DNA of 42,467 nucleotides from Deltaproteobacteria bacterium (GCA_005888095.1 VBKF01000116.1:1-42467), one strand, 5' to 3'; positions 7,807 through 20,211 are shown, counted from the stretch's first letter. A program made the numbers and translations. Notes: a model not told the origin generated them from the letters alone.

Positions 7807-9393
7807 TCAGGTTGCCGACCGCAGGTTCCAGTACTGCTGCCCGATGGTGAGGAGGTTGTTCACCAGCCAGTACAGCACCAGCCCGGCCGGGAAGTTGATG
7901 AACATGAACGTGAACACGAGGGGCATGAACATCATCATGCGTTGCTGCGCAGGGTCGCCCTGCTGCGGCGTCAGCCATTGCTGGACGAACATGCTGGCGC
8001 CCATCACGAGCGTCAAAACGGGTACCCCTCCGCCGATCAGCGGCCAGCCGGCCGGGACGCCCGGAACCATCAGGCGGTCAGGGGAAGAGAGATCGTTGAT
8101 CCAGAGGGCGAACGGCGCGTGGCGCAGCTCGATCGCGTGCGACAATGCGTTGTACAGGCCGACGAAGATCGGCAGCTGGAGGACCATCGGAAGACAGCCC
8201 GACAGCGGGTTCACGCGATGCCGACGGTAGAGCTCCATCATCTCCTTCTGGAGGGCCACCTGGTCGTCCTTGTAGCGCTCCCGGAGCTTGACCATCTGCG
8301 GCTGTATCTTCTGCATCTCCCGCATGTTGCGAAAGGTGCTCTGGGTGAGCGGCGTGGTCGCGAGTTTCACCAGAGCCGTTAGCACGATGATCGCAACGCC
8401 GTAGTTTCCGGTGATCGTGTGGAGCACCCGAAGCGCCTGGAGCAAGGGGATGGCGATGAACCAGAACCAGCCGAAGTCGAGGGCACGGTCGAGGTCGCGC
8501 CCGGCCCGCGCCAGGACGTCCCGCTCTTTCGGCCCGGCGAAGATGGCAAAGGCGGCCCGACCACCCTCGACCGGCACGTCGAGGCGCACGACGGGAACCT
8601 CCCCGGCGGCCGTCATGACCGCCCGTCCCGCTCCGTCGGCAGGCATCGCCACGCTCATGAAGTACTGGGCGGCGAAGCCTGCCCACGCGGAGTCATCGAG
8701 GGTGACCGGTTGTTTCTCGACGTCGGTGAGCGACTTCTCGACCAGTCGATGCGTGCTGAGGGCGACGGCCGTTTCGCGTCCTGGGGTGCGTCCGCCGCCC
8801 GCGCTCTCGGGGGGCAACGGCGTGAGCGCCACCCCTATCGTTCTCGGGGTACCCTCTCCCGACGCGGTGGCGTTCAGCTGGAAAACGTAGTCGTCCCCGA
8901 CGAAGGTGAAACGCTTCTCCAGGTGGAGGCCGCTCGGCGAGTCCGCGACGAAGGCGAGCTCGGCGCGCTCGGCACCATGCAGGACGAGCCCCGAGCGATC
9001 GGGCCGAAAAGTGAGGCCGGCGTCACTCAGCCCGGGTGCCAGCTGGAGTGTGAGAGGGAGGACTGGCCCTGGCTGCACCAGGTCGAGCGGCGCGCTATCG
9101 GGCTGTACGGTCCGCCGATACTGCTTCAGCTCGAGCTTGAGGAGGCGGGCGCCGAGTGCCGAGATCGTTGCGCGCAGCACGTCGGTCTCGACCGTCACCA
9201 GCTCTGCCTCTTCGCCGGGAGGAGCTCCGAGCTCCGTGGCGGCTGCGGGCGGCGGGGCGCTCGGAGCCTGGGTTTCCTGGGAAACGGGCGCTCGTCGCTG
9301 GGCCGGTCGATACTTGCGGAGAACCAGCTCCTGGTAGAGCACGAGCACCACGAGCGACAGCGCAAAGGCAAGCAGCAGGCGTCGCTGATCCAC
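7807..9393 (-). CDS. yidC: Membrane protein insertase YidC
   Basis: This 528-residue protein inserts and folds inner-membrane proteins, alone or with SecYEG. It has the Gram-negative architecture: an N-terminal membrane helix (LLLAFALSLVVLVLYQELVL), a Pro/Ala-rich linker, a large periplasmic beta domain (about residues 80-330) and a C-terminal five-helix insertase core with NYGVAIIVLTALVKLATTPL, the cytoplasmic MREMQKIQPQMVKLRERYKD hairpin and LPIFVGLYNAL. I chose the GTG at 9393 because GAGG lies 7 nt upstream; a TTG at 9399 overlaps the yidD stop (TTGA) but has the GAGG only one base away. Confidence 0.96.
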   Translation of the reverse strand: MDQRRLLLAFALSLVVLVLYQELVLRKYRPAQRRAPVSQETQAPSAPPPAAATELGAPPGEEAELVTVETDVLRATISALGARLLKLELKQYRRTVQPDSAPLDLVQPGPVLPLTLQLAPGLSDAGLTFRPDRSGLVLHGAERAELAFVADSPSGLHLEKRFTFVGDDYVFQLNATASGEGTPRTIGVALTPLPPESAGGGRTPGRETAVALSTHRLVEKSLTDVEKQPVTLDDSAWAGFAAQYFMSVAMPADGAGRAVMTAAGEVPVVRLDVPVEGGRAAFAIFAGPKERDVLARAGRDLDRALDFGWFWFIAIPLLQALRVLHTITGNYGVAIIVLTALVKLATTPLTQSTFRNMREMQKIQPQMVKLRERYKDDQVALQKEMMELYRRHRVNPLSGCLPMVLQLPIFVGLYNALSHAIELRHAPFALWINDLSSPDRLMVPGVPAGWPLIGGGVPVLTLVMGASMFVQQWLTPQQGDPAQQRMMMFMPLVFTFMFINFPAGLVLYWLVNNLLTIGQQYWNLRSAT

Positions 9394-9395
9394 GT

Positions 9396-9701
9396 TCAAG
9401 CCTCGACCGGGAACCGCGGCTCGGGGACCGGGTCGTAGCCGCCGGGATTCCACGGATGACAGCGCAGCAGCCGGCGTGCTGCGAGGAGGGTGCCGGGGCC
9501 GGCTCCGTGGCGCTCGATCGCCTCGCGCGCGAAGGCCGAGCAGCTGGGCGTGAATCGGCAGGCCGACGCGAGCGCGGGCCGCAGGAGCAGCTGGTAGGCG
9601 CGGAGCAGAACGATCAGCAGGCGTCCGATCGCGTCCGCGCGATGGTCAGCGTTCCGGTACGATCTCGAGGACGTGTTCGAGCTCGGTGGCCGCTTGGGCA
9701 T
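9396..9701 (-). CDS. yidD: Membrane protein insertion efficiency factor YidD
   Basis: YidD is a small membrane-associated protein that assists YidC-dependent insertion. The core [20 protein letters not shown] followed by [15 protein letters not shown] and [18 protein letters not shown] is the full family signature. The only ordinary in-frame start is the ATG at 9701, which gives 101 residues with a 56-nt overlap into rnpA. The family body really begins near residue 26 ([13 protein letters not shown]), where no ATG, GTG or TTG is available, so the true start could be the overlapping ATG or a rare codon near 9625-9630. The gene order rpmH-rnpA-yidD-yidC is universal. Confidence 0.92.
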   Translation of the reverse strand: MPKRPPSSNTSSRSYRNADHRADAIGRLLIVLLRAYQLLLRPALASACRFTPSCSAFAREAIERHGAGPGTLLAARRLLRCHPWNPGGYDPVPEPRFPVEA

Positions 9702-9996
9702 ATGTCAGGGCGCTCGCTCCGGGCTTGGCGATCACGAGGACGTCGGTCGGGGGCACGAGATCTGCCCGCCGATGACGGAACACCTCGCGGACCAGGCGCT
9801 TCACGCGATTCCGTACGACCGAGTTCCCGATCCGCGCGCTCACCGTGACGCCGAGCCGCGAGGCGGCCCCGGTCGACGGGCGGCGGATGACGACGAAGTG
9901 GGGAGTGTGGCGGCGCCGGCCATCGCGCTGGAGCGCGAGAAACTCGCGCCGGCGTCGAATGCGCACCGTCTGGGGGTAGGTGCGGCAATGCTTCAT
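9646..9996 (-). CDS. rnpA: Ribonuclease P protein component
   Basis: This 116-residue basic protein is the protein subunit of RNase P, which trims the 5' leader of precursor tRNAs. The signature [13 protein letters not shown] begins at residue 62, preceded by [16 protein letters not shown] and by FVVIRRPS. I show the ATG at 9996; a TTG at 10005 overlaps the rpmH stop (TTGA) and would add three residues, making translational coupling with rpmH possible. No strong ribosome-binding site separates the two options. It overlaps yidD at its 3' end. Confidence 0.94.
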   Translation of the reverse strand: MKHCRTYPQTVRIRRRREFLALQRDGRRRHTPHFVVIRRPSTGAASRLGVTVSARIGNSVVRNRVKRLVREVFRHRRADLVPPTDVLVIAKPGASALTYAQAATELEHVLEIVPER

Positions 9997-10001
9997 CCCG
10001 T

Positions 10002-10160
10002 TCAACCGGGCTGCTTGGGCGGGACGCTGACGGTCAGCCGTTTTCTACCCTTGGCCCGGCGTCGCTTGAGCACCTGCCGCCCGCCGGGGGTGGCCATGCG
10101 CGCACGGAACCCGTGGGTCCGCTTACGCCGACGATTGCTCGGCTGATACGTCCTCTTCAT
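10002..10160 (-). CDS. rpmH: 50S ribosomal protein L34
   Basis: This 52-residue, very basic protein starts [20 protein letters not shown] and continues [20 protein letters not shown], which is the near-invariant L34 sequence; the last residues (VSVPPKQPG) form a slightly longer tail than the usual 44-46 residues. It begins the rpmH-rnpA-yidD-yidC-jag-rsmG-parA-parB run. Its stop overlaps a possible TTG start of rnpA. A bulged inverted repeat and a TTGACT element lie 50-75 nt upstream. Confidence 0.97.
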   Translation of the reverse strand: MKRTYQPSNRRRKRTHGFRARMATPGGRQVLKRRRAKGRKRLTVSVPPKQPG

Positions 10161-10206
10161 CGTTCACCGCCGGCCGCTGCCTTGGGGGCACGCAATACCG
10201 CCACAG

Positions 10207-10234
10207 GGCCGCCCCAAAGTCAAATTTGGCGGCC
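10207..10234 (-). promoter_or_regulatory. Bulged inverted repeat with TTGACT element upstream of rpmH
   Basis: On the minus strand the arms GGCCGCCAAA and TTTGGGGCGGCC pair with a two-base bulge and enclose TTTGAC. The hexamer TTGACT (10218-10223) could be a -35 element for rpmH with a loose -10 (GGTATT) about 18 nt further on. The repeat is therefore either an operator over the promoter or an mRNA hairpin between the small zinc-motif gene and rpmH. There is no T tract, so it is not a standard terminator. Confidence 0.4.
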
Positions 10235-10261
10235 ACCTGGCACCGGCGATCCGATCTCCAG

Positions 10262-10513
10262 CTAGGCTGCCGGTGCGGGTCCTTCGCCGCCCACCGCCGC
10301 CTGCTTCCCCGGATAGTCGCGGGCGAAGTGCTCGGCGCAGCGTCCGCGCGCCGCCGTCCGCTTGTGACAGCCTTCGACGCGACAAGTCTTGTAGCGAGCC
10401 TTGGGAAGCTTGCCACGTTTCCAGGCGGCGTAGTGGCGGGCACAGTAGCCCTTACCTCCGTCGCTCGGTCTCTTGCAGCTCTCGTGCTTGCAGGCGACAG
10501 ACGGATTCGGCAT
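10262..10513 (-). CDS. Small twin zinc-motif protein, function unknown
   Basis: This 83-residue protein carries two similar metal-binding-like units: C8-x4-C13-x10-C24-x2-H27 and C44-x4-C49-x9-C59-x2-H62, each ending in a CxxHY or CxxHF turn and followed by basic residues (AAWKRGKLPKARYK after the first). The pattern predicts two small zinc-binding knuckles that could bind nucleic acid or protein, but I do not recognise a characterised family. GAGGAGG lies 4 nt before the ATG at 10513, so it is surely translated. It sits between gyrA (179 nt upstream on the same strand) and rpmH. The C-terminal tail (GKQAAVGGEGPAPAA) is disordered. Confidence 0.8.
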   Translation of the reverse strand: MPNPSVACKHESCKRPSDGGKGYCARHYAAWKRGKLPKARYKTCRVEGCHKRTAARGRCAEHFARDYPGKQAAVGGEGPAPAA

Positions 10514-10581
10514 CGCGCCTCCTCGAAGGGATCAGGCGCGAAGGCTCGCATGAACCACCGCCCAGGCGCAAGGAGGCGATT

Positions 10582-10597
10582 GGTTCGACGTCGAACC
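10582..10597. repeat. Perfect 16-bp palindrome downstream of gyrA
   Basis: GGTTCGACGTCGAACC is an exact palindrome in the 178-nt gap between gyrA and the small zinc-motif gene. Its outline GTTnnACGTnnAAC is shared with the consensus parS site, though the intervening bases differ. It could bind a dimeric regulator or a ParB. The inner 14 bases recur inside purM at 25644-25657. A perfect 16-bp palindrome is expected by chance about once in a window this size, so the functional claim is weak. Confidence 0.5.
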
Positions 10598-10691
10598 TCC
10601 GCGGCGTGCGCGGGGGTGAGGGCGCTGGCGGAGCGACCCGCAGCTCCCGCGCGCGCATGCGGCTGCCGGACGGCAGCTTCGGGGGTGCGCT

Positions 10692-13163
<2,472 letters not shown>

Positions 13164-13175
13164 CAGCGGGGCCGC

Positions 13176-15623
<2,448 letters not shown>

Positions 15624-15638
15624 TCAGCGAGCAAGGCC

Positions 15639-15644
15639 ATTGTA
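15639..15644 (-). promoter_or_regulatory. Possible -10 element for gyrB
   Basis: The minus strand reads TACAAT, a 5/6 match to the sigma-70 -10 consensus, 34 nt before the gyrB ATG. No convincing -35 hexamer sits 16-18 nt upstream, so this is only a candidate. Confidence 0.3.
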
Positions 15645-15670
15645 GCTCGCCGAGGCTCCAGGCGCCATAC

Positions 15671-15719
15671 GGGATACACTAAAAAACGTCCACTATTACA
15701 GATACTTACAGCTATTTAC
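15671..15719. repeat. AT-rich patch with 10-bp periodic TTAC repeats between dnaN and gyrB
   Basis: This stretch is strikingly AT-rich for the window and contains TTACAG at 15696, TTACAG at 15706 and TTAC at 15716, an exact 10-bp period, plus a run of six A bases at 15681-15686. It sits where recF would normally be. It may be an upstream promoter region for gyrB, or a DNA-unwinding type element; no DnaA box is adjacent. A small perfect hairpin GGCGT-AAA-ACGCC follows at 15725-15737. Confidence 0.5.
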
Positions 15720-15767
15720 CGGAGGGCGTAAAACGCCTGCTGAGCGCTGCCGGGCTTGCGTCCTCAG

Positions 15768-16889
15768 CTAGAGGCGCATCGGCATCACCACGTAGGTGTA
15801 CTCCGGGTCGCCGCTACCGGTTACGACGCCGGGTCCGACCTCATCGGTGACGCCGAGCTCGATCACCTCGCCCTCCGCGTGCGCACTCAGCACCTCGATC
15901 AGGTAGCGCGCGTTGAAGCCCACCGTGAGGGGCTCTCCGCCGTAGGAGATCTCGATGTCCTCGGAGGCCTCCCCCTGCTCGGGGTTGCTGGCTGACGCCT
16001 CGAGTCGTCCCTTCTCGAGATGGAGCTTGACGCCACGCGAGCGCTCGCTCGCAAGGAGTGAGATGCGACGCAGCGCTGCGAGGAGGTCGTCGCGGTTGAA
16101 GCGGGCCTTGGCGCGGACTGCACCCGGAATGACCTGGCGGTAATCCGGGAACTCTCCCTCGACGAGCCGCATGAAGAATGAAACGGTTGGCGTGCTCAGG
16201 CGCACATCCTTGGCCGACACCAGGAGCGTCACATCGCCCTGATCGACATCCTCCAGCAGCTTGCGCGCCTCGACCAGCCCCTTGCGCGGCATGATCACGC
16301 CGCGCTCCGGACTGGGGCCCGGCACGCGGCGATCGATCTTGGCCAGGCGGTGACCGTCGGTCGCGACCATACGCAGCACTCCACCTTCCCCACCCTCCAT
16401 GAGCACGCCCGAAAGGTTGAAGCGGGTCTCGTCGGTGGACACCGCGAACAGCGTCTTGTCGATCATCTCGCGCAGCGTGGCCGCAGCGACTTCAATCGCC
16501 ACCGCCCCCTCCGACTCCACCCCGAGCGGTAGTTCTGGGAAGTCCTTCGGATCGAGGCTCACGACCTTGAACTTCGAGCGGCCGGCGAGCACGTCGACCC
16601 ACCCGGCCGTAGAAGCCTTGAGCACCAGCGCCTCGGCCGTGACTTCCCGGCCGATCTCGTAGAGCTTGCGCGCGTTCACCGTGACGGCACCCTTCTTCTT
16701 CACCTCGGCGGGAACCCGCACACGCAGACCAACCTCCATGTCGGTCGCGGTGAATGAGATGCCCCCTTCCGTCGGGTCGAGCAGGACGTTGGCCAGAATC
16801 GGAACGGTGCTCCGTCGCTCGACCACTCCCTGCACGAGGTAGAGCCCGCGCGTCAGATCCTCCCGTCGGATGCTCACTTCCATGGCCAC
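15768..16889 (-). CDS. dnaN: DNA polymerase III beta subunit (sliding clamp)
   Basis: This 373-residue protein is the processivity clamp: three topologically similar domains, length normal. Recognisable segments are VVERRSTVPILANVLLDPTE in domain 1, FAVSTDETRFNLSGVLMEGG and MVATDGHRLAKIDRRVPGP in domain 2, and the C-terminal TYVVMPMRL, the conserved end that lines the client-binding pocket. GGAGGTGAGG lies just before the ATG at 16889, a strong ribosome-binding site. It follows dnaA with a 182-nt gap that holds DnaA-box-like sequences. Confidence 0.98.
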   Translation of the reverse strand: MAMEVSIRREDLTRGLYLVQGVVERRSTVPILANVLLDPTEGGISFTATDMEVGLRVRVPAEVKKKGAVTVNARKLYEIGREVTAEALVLKASTAGWVDVLAGRSKFKVVSLDPKDFPELPLGVESEGAVAIEVAAATLREMIDKTLFAVSTDETRFNLSGVLMEGGEGGVLRMVATDGHRLAKIDRRVPGPSPERGVIMPRKGLVEARKLLEDVDQGDVTLLVSAKDVRLSTPTVSFFMRLVEGEFPDYRQVIPGAVRAKARFNRDDLLAALRRISLLASERSRGVKLHLEKGRLEASASNPEQGEASEDIEISYGGEPLTVGFNARYLIEVLSAHAEGEVIELGVTDEVGPGVVTGSGDPEYTYVVMPMRL

Positions 16890-16928
16890 CTCACCTCCGC
16901 GGTTATCCCCGCTGTCCCCTCTGCCTAG

Positions 16929-16949
16929 TGAGAACGGTTAATCTTCTCA
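16929..16949. repeat. Inverted repeat in the dnaA-dnaN gap
   Basis: TGAGAA and TTCTCA pair across a 9-nt spacer (CGGTTAATC). It lies about 40 nt before the dnaN start on the transcript and could be an mRNA hairpin or a protein site. There is no T tract to make it a terminator. Confidence 0.4.
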
Positions 16950-16978
16950 TTCGAGGATCTCGTTGTCGTCGTAGGTAC

Positions 16979-17046
16979 TGTGGACGACGTGGAGAAGTCC
17001 ACAAGCCTTCTGAATCCTGTAGTGAAGGACGTGGGTCTTGTCCACC
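16979..17046. other. DnaA-box-like cluster between dnaA and dnaN
   Basis: TGTGGAC (16979-16985) and GTCCACA (16997-17003) form an exact 7-bp inverted repeat made of two DnaA-box cores facing each other, and TTGTCCACC (17038-17046) is a third near match. The box variant TTGTCCACA is also used in the 34.8-35.5 kb cluster, which supports DnaA binding here. The dnaA-dnaN gap is an origin or autoregulation site in many bacteria. The boxes are degenerate (7 of 9 at best), so this may be a control region only. Confidence 0.5.
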
Positions 17047-17071
17047 ATCCGGTGTGTGTTGTTCCCCGTCT

Positions 17072-18448
17072 CTACTGTCCTCGTAGGGTTCGCTCGAGAC
17101 ACTCGACCGTTGCCCGCAGCGCCGCGTCGTCCTTCAGCCGGCGCTCGGTTGTCGTGACAGCATGGATGACCGTCGAGTGGTCGCGATGGAATGCCTGCCC
17201 GAGTTGTGGGAACGACGCGCCGAGCAGCCTTCGACAGAGGTACATCGCGAGCTGCCTCGGCATGGCAACGTTCTTGCTCCGGCGCTTCGAGTGAAGATCG
17301 TCTGGCCGAAGCGAGAAGTGGTCGCACACCACCCCGAAGATATCGTTGAAGCTGACCGGGCGGCGCCTGCCCGCTGCCACGGCCTGCAGGACCTCGCGGA
17401 CGAGGTCGACGGTGATCGGTCGGCGATGGAGCGAAGCATACGCACCGAGTCGCGTGAGCGATCCCTCCAGCTCACGGACGTTGGAGGCGATGTGGCCGGC
17501 GATGAAGAGGGCCACCTCGTGATCCAACGGGATGCCCTCTAGGTCAGCCTTCTTCTCCAGGATCGCCACCCGCGTCTCCACGTCGGGCGGCTGGATGTCC
17601 GCGATCAGACCCCACTCGAAGCGGTTGCGCAGCCGCTCTTCGAGGTCCGGGATGTCCTTCGGGACCTTGTCGGAGGTGAGGACGATCTGCCGCCGCAGCT
17701 CGTGAAGGGTGTTGAACGTGTGGAAGAACTCCTCCTGCGTGCGCTCCCGGCCGGCGAGCAGCTGCACGTCATCGAGGATCAGGACGTCGACCCGCCGGAA
17801 GCGCTGCTTGAACTCGCCCATCCGGTCGTTGCGCAGCGAGGCGATCAGGTTGTCGATGAAGGTCTTCGACGAGAGGTAGCCGATCTTCAGGGCGGGTTGC
17901 TTCTCCTGGATCTCGTGGCCGATGGCGTTCACCAGGTGCGTCTTGCCGAGACCCACACCGCCGTAGATGAAGAGCGGGTTGTAGTGGTCACCGGGCTGGC
18001 TCGCGACCGCCTTCGAGGCGGCATGCGCGAACTGGTTCGACGCCCCGACCACGAAGTTGGCGAACGTGTACTTGGCGGTCAGCTCCGAGTAGAGCGCCCG
18101 GCGGTCGGGACGCGTGCGGGAAAGGTCCGGGAAGAGCTCGCCCTGATTGCGCGACGGCAGCTCGAGCGCGACGTGGCGCGACCCGATCACCGCGGCCACC
18201 GCCTCGCGCAGCTGGGGCAGGTAGTTGTCGGTGACGCACACGAGCAGGAGCTGGTTTGGAGCTTCCAGACGGAAGTCCGTCGACGTGAGATCGAGTGGAC
18301 GCAAACGCGCGACCACATGCGACAGCTCATCGGCGCTCACCTCCTCCGCCATGCGCTCGAGGATCCGTCGCCACAGCGCCTCGAGCGAGGCGACGGGCAC
18401 GTTGCGCCTCCCCCTGTCCACAGCTGTTGATAGAGTGGATTCCGCCAT
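17072..18448 (-). CDS. dnaA: Chromosomal replication initiator protein DnaA
   Basis: This 458-residue AAA+ ATPase binds DnaA boxes and opens the origin. Domain I (about residues 22-95, LWRRILERMAEEVSADEL) recruits helicase; domain III starts near 125 (YTFANFVVGASNQFAHAASK) with Walker A GGVGLGKT at 163-170 and Walker B LILDDVQ at 224-230; domain IV carries the box-reading helix-turn-helix with FHRDHSTVIHAV. Domain II is short. I chose the ATG at 18448 (MAESTLSTAV) because AAGGA lies about 9 nt upstream; the frame stays open 39 codons further, but without family similarity. Confidence 0.98.
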   Translation of the reverse strand: MAESTLSTAVDRGRRNVPVASLEALWRRILERMAEEVSADELSHVVARLRPLDLTSTDFRLEAPNQLLLVCVTDNYLPQLREAVAAVIGSRHVALELPSRNQGELFPDLSRTRPDRRALYSELTAKYTFANFVVGASNQFAHAASKAVASQPGDHYNPLFIYGGVGLGKTHLVNAIGHEIQEKQPALKIGYLSSKTFIDNLIASLRNDRMGEFKQRFRRVDVLILDDVQLLAGRERTQEEFFHTFNTLHELRRQIVLTSDKVPKDIPDLEERLRNRFEWGLIADIQPPDVETRVAILEKKADLEGIPLDHEVALFIAGHIASNVRELEGSLTRLGAYASLHRRPITVDLVREVLQAVAAGRRRPVSFNDIFGVVCDHFSLRPDDLHSKRRSKNVAMPRQLAMYLCRRLLGASFPQLGQAFHRDHSTVIHAVTTTERRLKDDAALRATVECLERTLRGQ

Positions 18449-18604
18449 CGTTTCGCTTCCTTGGGTATGAGGTTCGTCGAGGAGTCGAGAAGGCCGTGAC
18501 CGTTCCGAGCCTTCGCTCGGCGGACGAGCCGCGGTGGAGCGTGCGAGAGCAGGGCTAGGCTGCACGACGTTCCTGGGAGCGGCGGAGGTTCAGGGAGCGC
18601 GCCC

Positions 18605-18634
18605 ACTGTAAGCGATCTGCCCGCTGCGCCGCAA
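18605..18634 (-). promoter_or_regulatory. Possible dnaA promoter
   Basis: On the minus strand TTGCGG (18629-18634) and TACAGT (18605-18610) are separated by 18 nt, a moderate sigma-70 match, and would give a leader of about 150 nt before dnaA. The 230-nt dnaA-hemL gap otherwise shows no DnaA box and no terminator; transcription leaves it in both directions. Confidence 0.3.
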
Positions 18635-18678
18635 GAGAGATCGTACATGTGGGTCACGCTTGACGCCTGCCGGGCCGG

Positions 18679-19980
18679 GTGTCACGTTCGCCGAACGTGG
18701 CACACGAGTCCGAGCGTCTCTATGCGCATGCGTGTCGCGTGATCCCGGGCGGCGTGAACAGCCCGGTGCGGTCGTGGAAAGCGGTCGGGGGGCAGCCGCT
18801 CTTTCTCCAGCGCGGCCGCGCTGCGGAGGTGGTCGACGCGGACGGGCGGGCCTATCTCGATTTCCTCGGGTCGTGGGGCGCGCTCATCCTCGGCCACGCG
18901 CCGCCACCCGTGAGCGCGGCCATCGCGCAGCGGGCGGCGGCGGGAACCAGCTTCGGGGCGCCCACCGGCGGCGAGGTCGAGCTGGCCCAGCACCTCGTCG
19001 ATGCGCTCCCGTCCGTCGAGCAGGTTCGTCTGGTGAACTCGGGGACCGAGGCGACGATGAGCGCGCTGCGTCTGGCACGTGCGGCCACCGGCCGCGAAGC
19101 GGTCCTGAAGTTCGCGGGCTGCTATCACGGACACGTCGACGCGCTCCTCGTCCGCGCCGGCTCGGGCGCGCTCACGCTGGGGGTCCCGGACAGTCCGGGC
19201 GTACCGGCGAGCGTCACGGCACTCACGTGGACCGCGGAGTTCAACGACGTGGCGGGAGTGCGGGACTTTCTGCGAGCGCGCGCGCAAGAGCTGGCCGCCG
19301 TCATCGTCGAGCCCGTGGCGGGCAACATGGGTGTCGTGCCGCCGGAACCCGCGTTCCTCGAGATGCTGCGGGAAGAGACCGCTCGCGCCCACTGCCTGCT
19401 CGTCTTCGACGAGGTCATCACAGGCTTCCGCGTCGGGTGGGGCGGCGCGCAGGGTCGCTACGGCGTGACCCCGGACCTCACCTGCCTCGGCAAGGTGATC
19501 GGCGGTGGACTCCCGCTCGCCGCCTTCGGAGGCCGCCGCGACCTGATGGAGCAGCTCGCCCCGACGGGTGCCGTCTACCAGGCCGGCACCCTGTCCGGGA
19601 ATCCGCTCGCAGTGGCAGCCGGCCTGGCCACGCTCGACACGCTCCGCCAGACGCCTGGCGCCTACGATCGCCTCGAGCAACTCGGCGCCCGGGCAGAGGA
19701 GGTGCTCGGGCAGGCACTCGCGGCTGCCCGGCTGCCCGCGTGCGTCAACCGCGTCGGCTCGATGCTCACGCTCTTCTTCGGCGTCGAGCGGGTGCGCGAC
19801 TACGGCGACGTGCGCCGAGCCGACGTCGCTGCCTTTGCGCGCTTCTTCCACGGGATGCTGGCGGAGGGCGTATACCTTCCTCCGTCGCAGTTCGAGGCGA
19901 TGTTCCTCTCCCTGGCACACACCGAGGCGGACATCGATCGCCTGGGTCGAGCGGCGCGCACGGTGCTGGCGGGCCGTTGA
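18679..19980 (+). CDS. hemL: Glutamate-1-semialdehyde 2,1-aminomutase
   Basis: This 433-residue PLP enzyme converts glutamate 1-semialdehyde to 5-aminolevulinate, the first committed tetrapyrrole precursor in the C5 pathway. Characteristic segments are HACRVIPGGVNSPVRSW, LVNSGTEATMSALRLARAAT, KFAGCYHGHVDALLVRAGSG, LLVFDEVITGFRVG and the PLP lysine near residue 272 in CLGKVIGGGLPLAAFGG. The start is a GTG at 18679; another GTG at 18697 (MAHESERLY) fits the family start almost as well, and neither has a clear ribosome-binding site. It is divergent from dnaA and leads the atpZ-I-B-E genes. Confidence 0.97.
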   Translation: MSRSPNVAHESERLYAHACRVIPGGVNSPVRSWKAVGGQPLFLQRGRAAEVVDADGRAYLDFLGSWGALILGHAPPPVSAAIAQRAAAGTSFGAPTGGEVELAQHLVDALPSVEQVRLVNSGTEATMSALRLARAATGREAVLKFAGCYHGHVDALLVRAGSGALTLGVPDSPGVPASVTALTWTAEFNDVAGVRDFLRARAQELAAVIVEPVAGNMGVVPPEPAFLEMLREETARAHCLLVFDEVITGFRVGWGGAQGRYGVTPDLTCLGKVIGGGLPLAAFGGRRDLMEQLAPTGAVYQAGTLSGNPLAVAAGLATLDTLRQTPGAYDRLEQLGARAEEVLGQALAAARLPACVNRVGSMLTLFFGVERVRDYGDVRRADVAAFARFFHGMLAEGVYLPPSQFEAMFLSLAHTEADIDRLGRAARTVLAGR

Positions 19981-20211
19981 TTGCCGCCCCCGAGCCCGCT
20001 CGTCCGCTACGGCCGTTACGGGACATTGGCCTTCGAGTTCTCCGGCACGATCGCAGGCGGCGCGGTCGTCGGCTACCTGCTCGATCGCTGGCTCCACACG
20101 GAACCCTACGCCGTGACTCTGTGCACGCTTCTCGCCGTGGCGGGCGGCTTCGTGCGGCTGATCCAGGTCCTCCGCCGTTTCGAACGGCTCGATCGTGAGC
20201 CCCAGCCTTAG
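19981..20211 (+). CDS. atpZ: AtpZ/AtpI-family Fo accessory protein
   Basis: This 76-residue protein has two membrane helices (FEFSGTIAGGAVVGYLLDRW and AVTLCTLLAVAGGFVRLIQV) joined by a short loop LLDRWLHTEPYA, the signature of the small AtpZ/AtpI-like family found before atpB in split ATP synthase operons. The family is linked to Fo assembly or to ion (Mg/Ca) supply. The start is a TTG immediately after the hemL stop, so it is probably coupled to hemL. It overlaps the next gene by 17 nt. Confidence 0.8.
   Translation: MPPPSPLVRYGRYGTLAFEFSGTIAGGAVVGYLLDRWLHTEPYAVTLCTLLAVAGGFVRLIQVLRRFERLDREPQP

Noticed and set aside
18449-18678. oriC in the dnaA-hemL gap, suggested by divergent gene orientation
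   Set aside because: No DnaA box or AT-rich segment is visible there; the orientation switch alone is not enough.
18682-20097. Long open frame antisense to hemL
   Set aside because: Same GC-driven shadow effect; hemL on the other strand is unambiguous.
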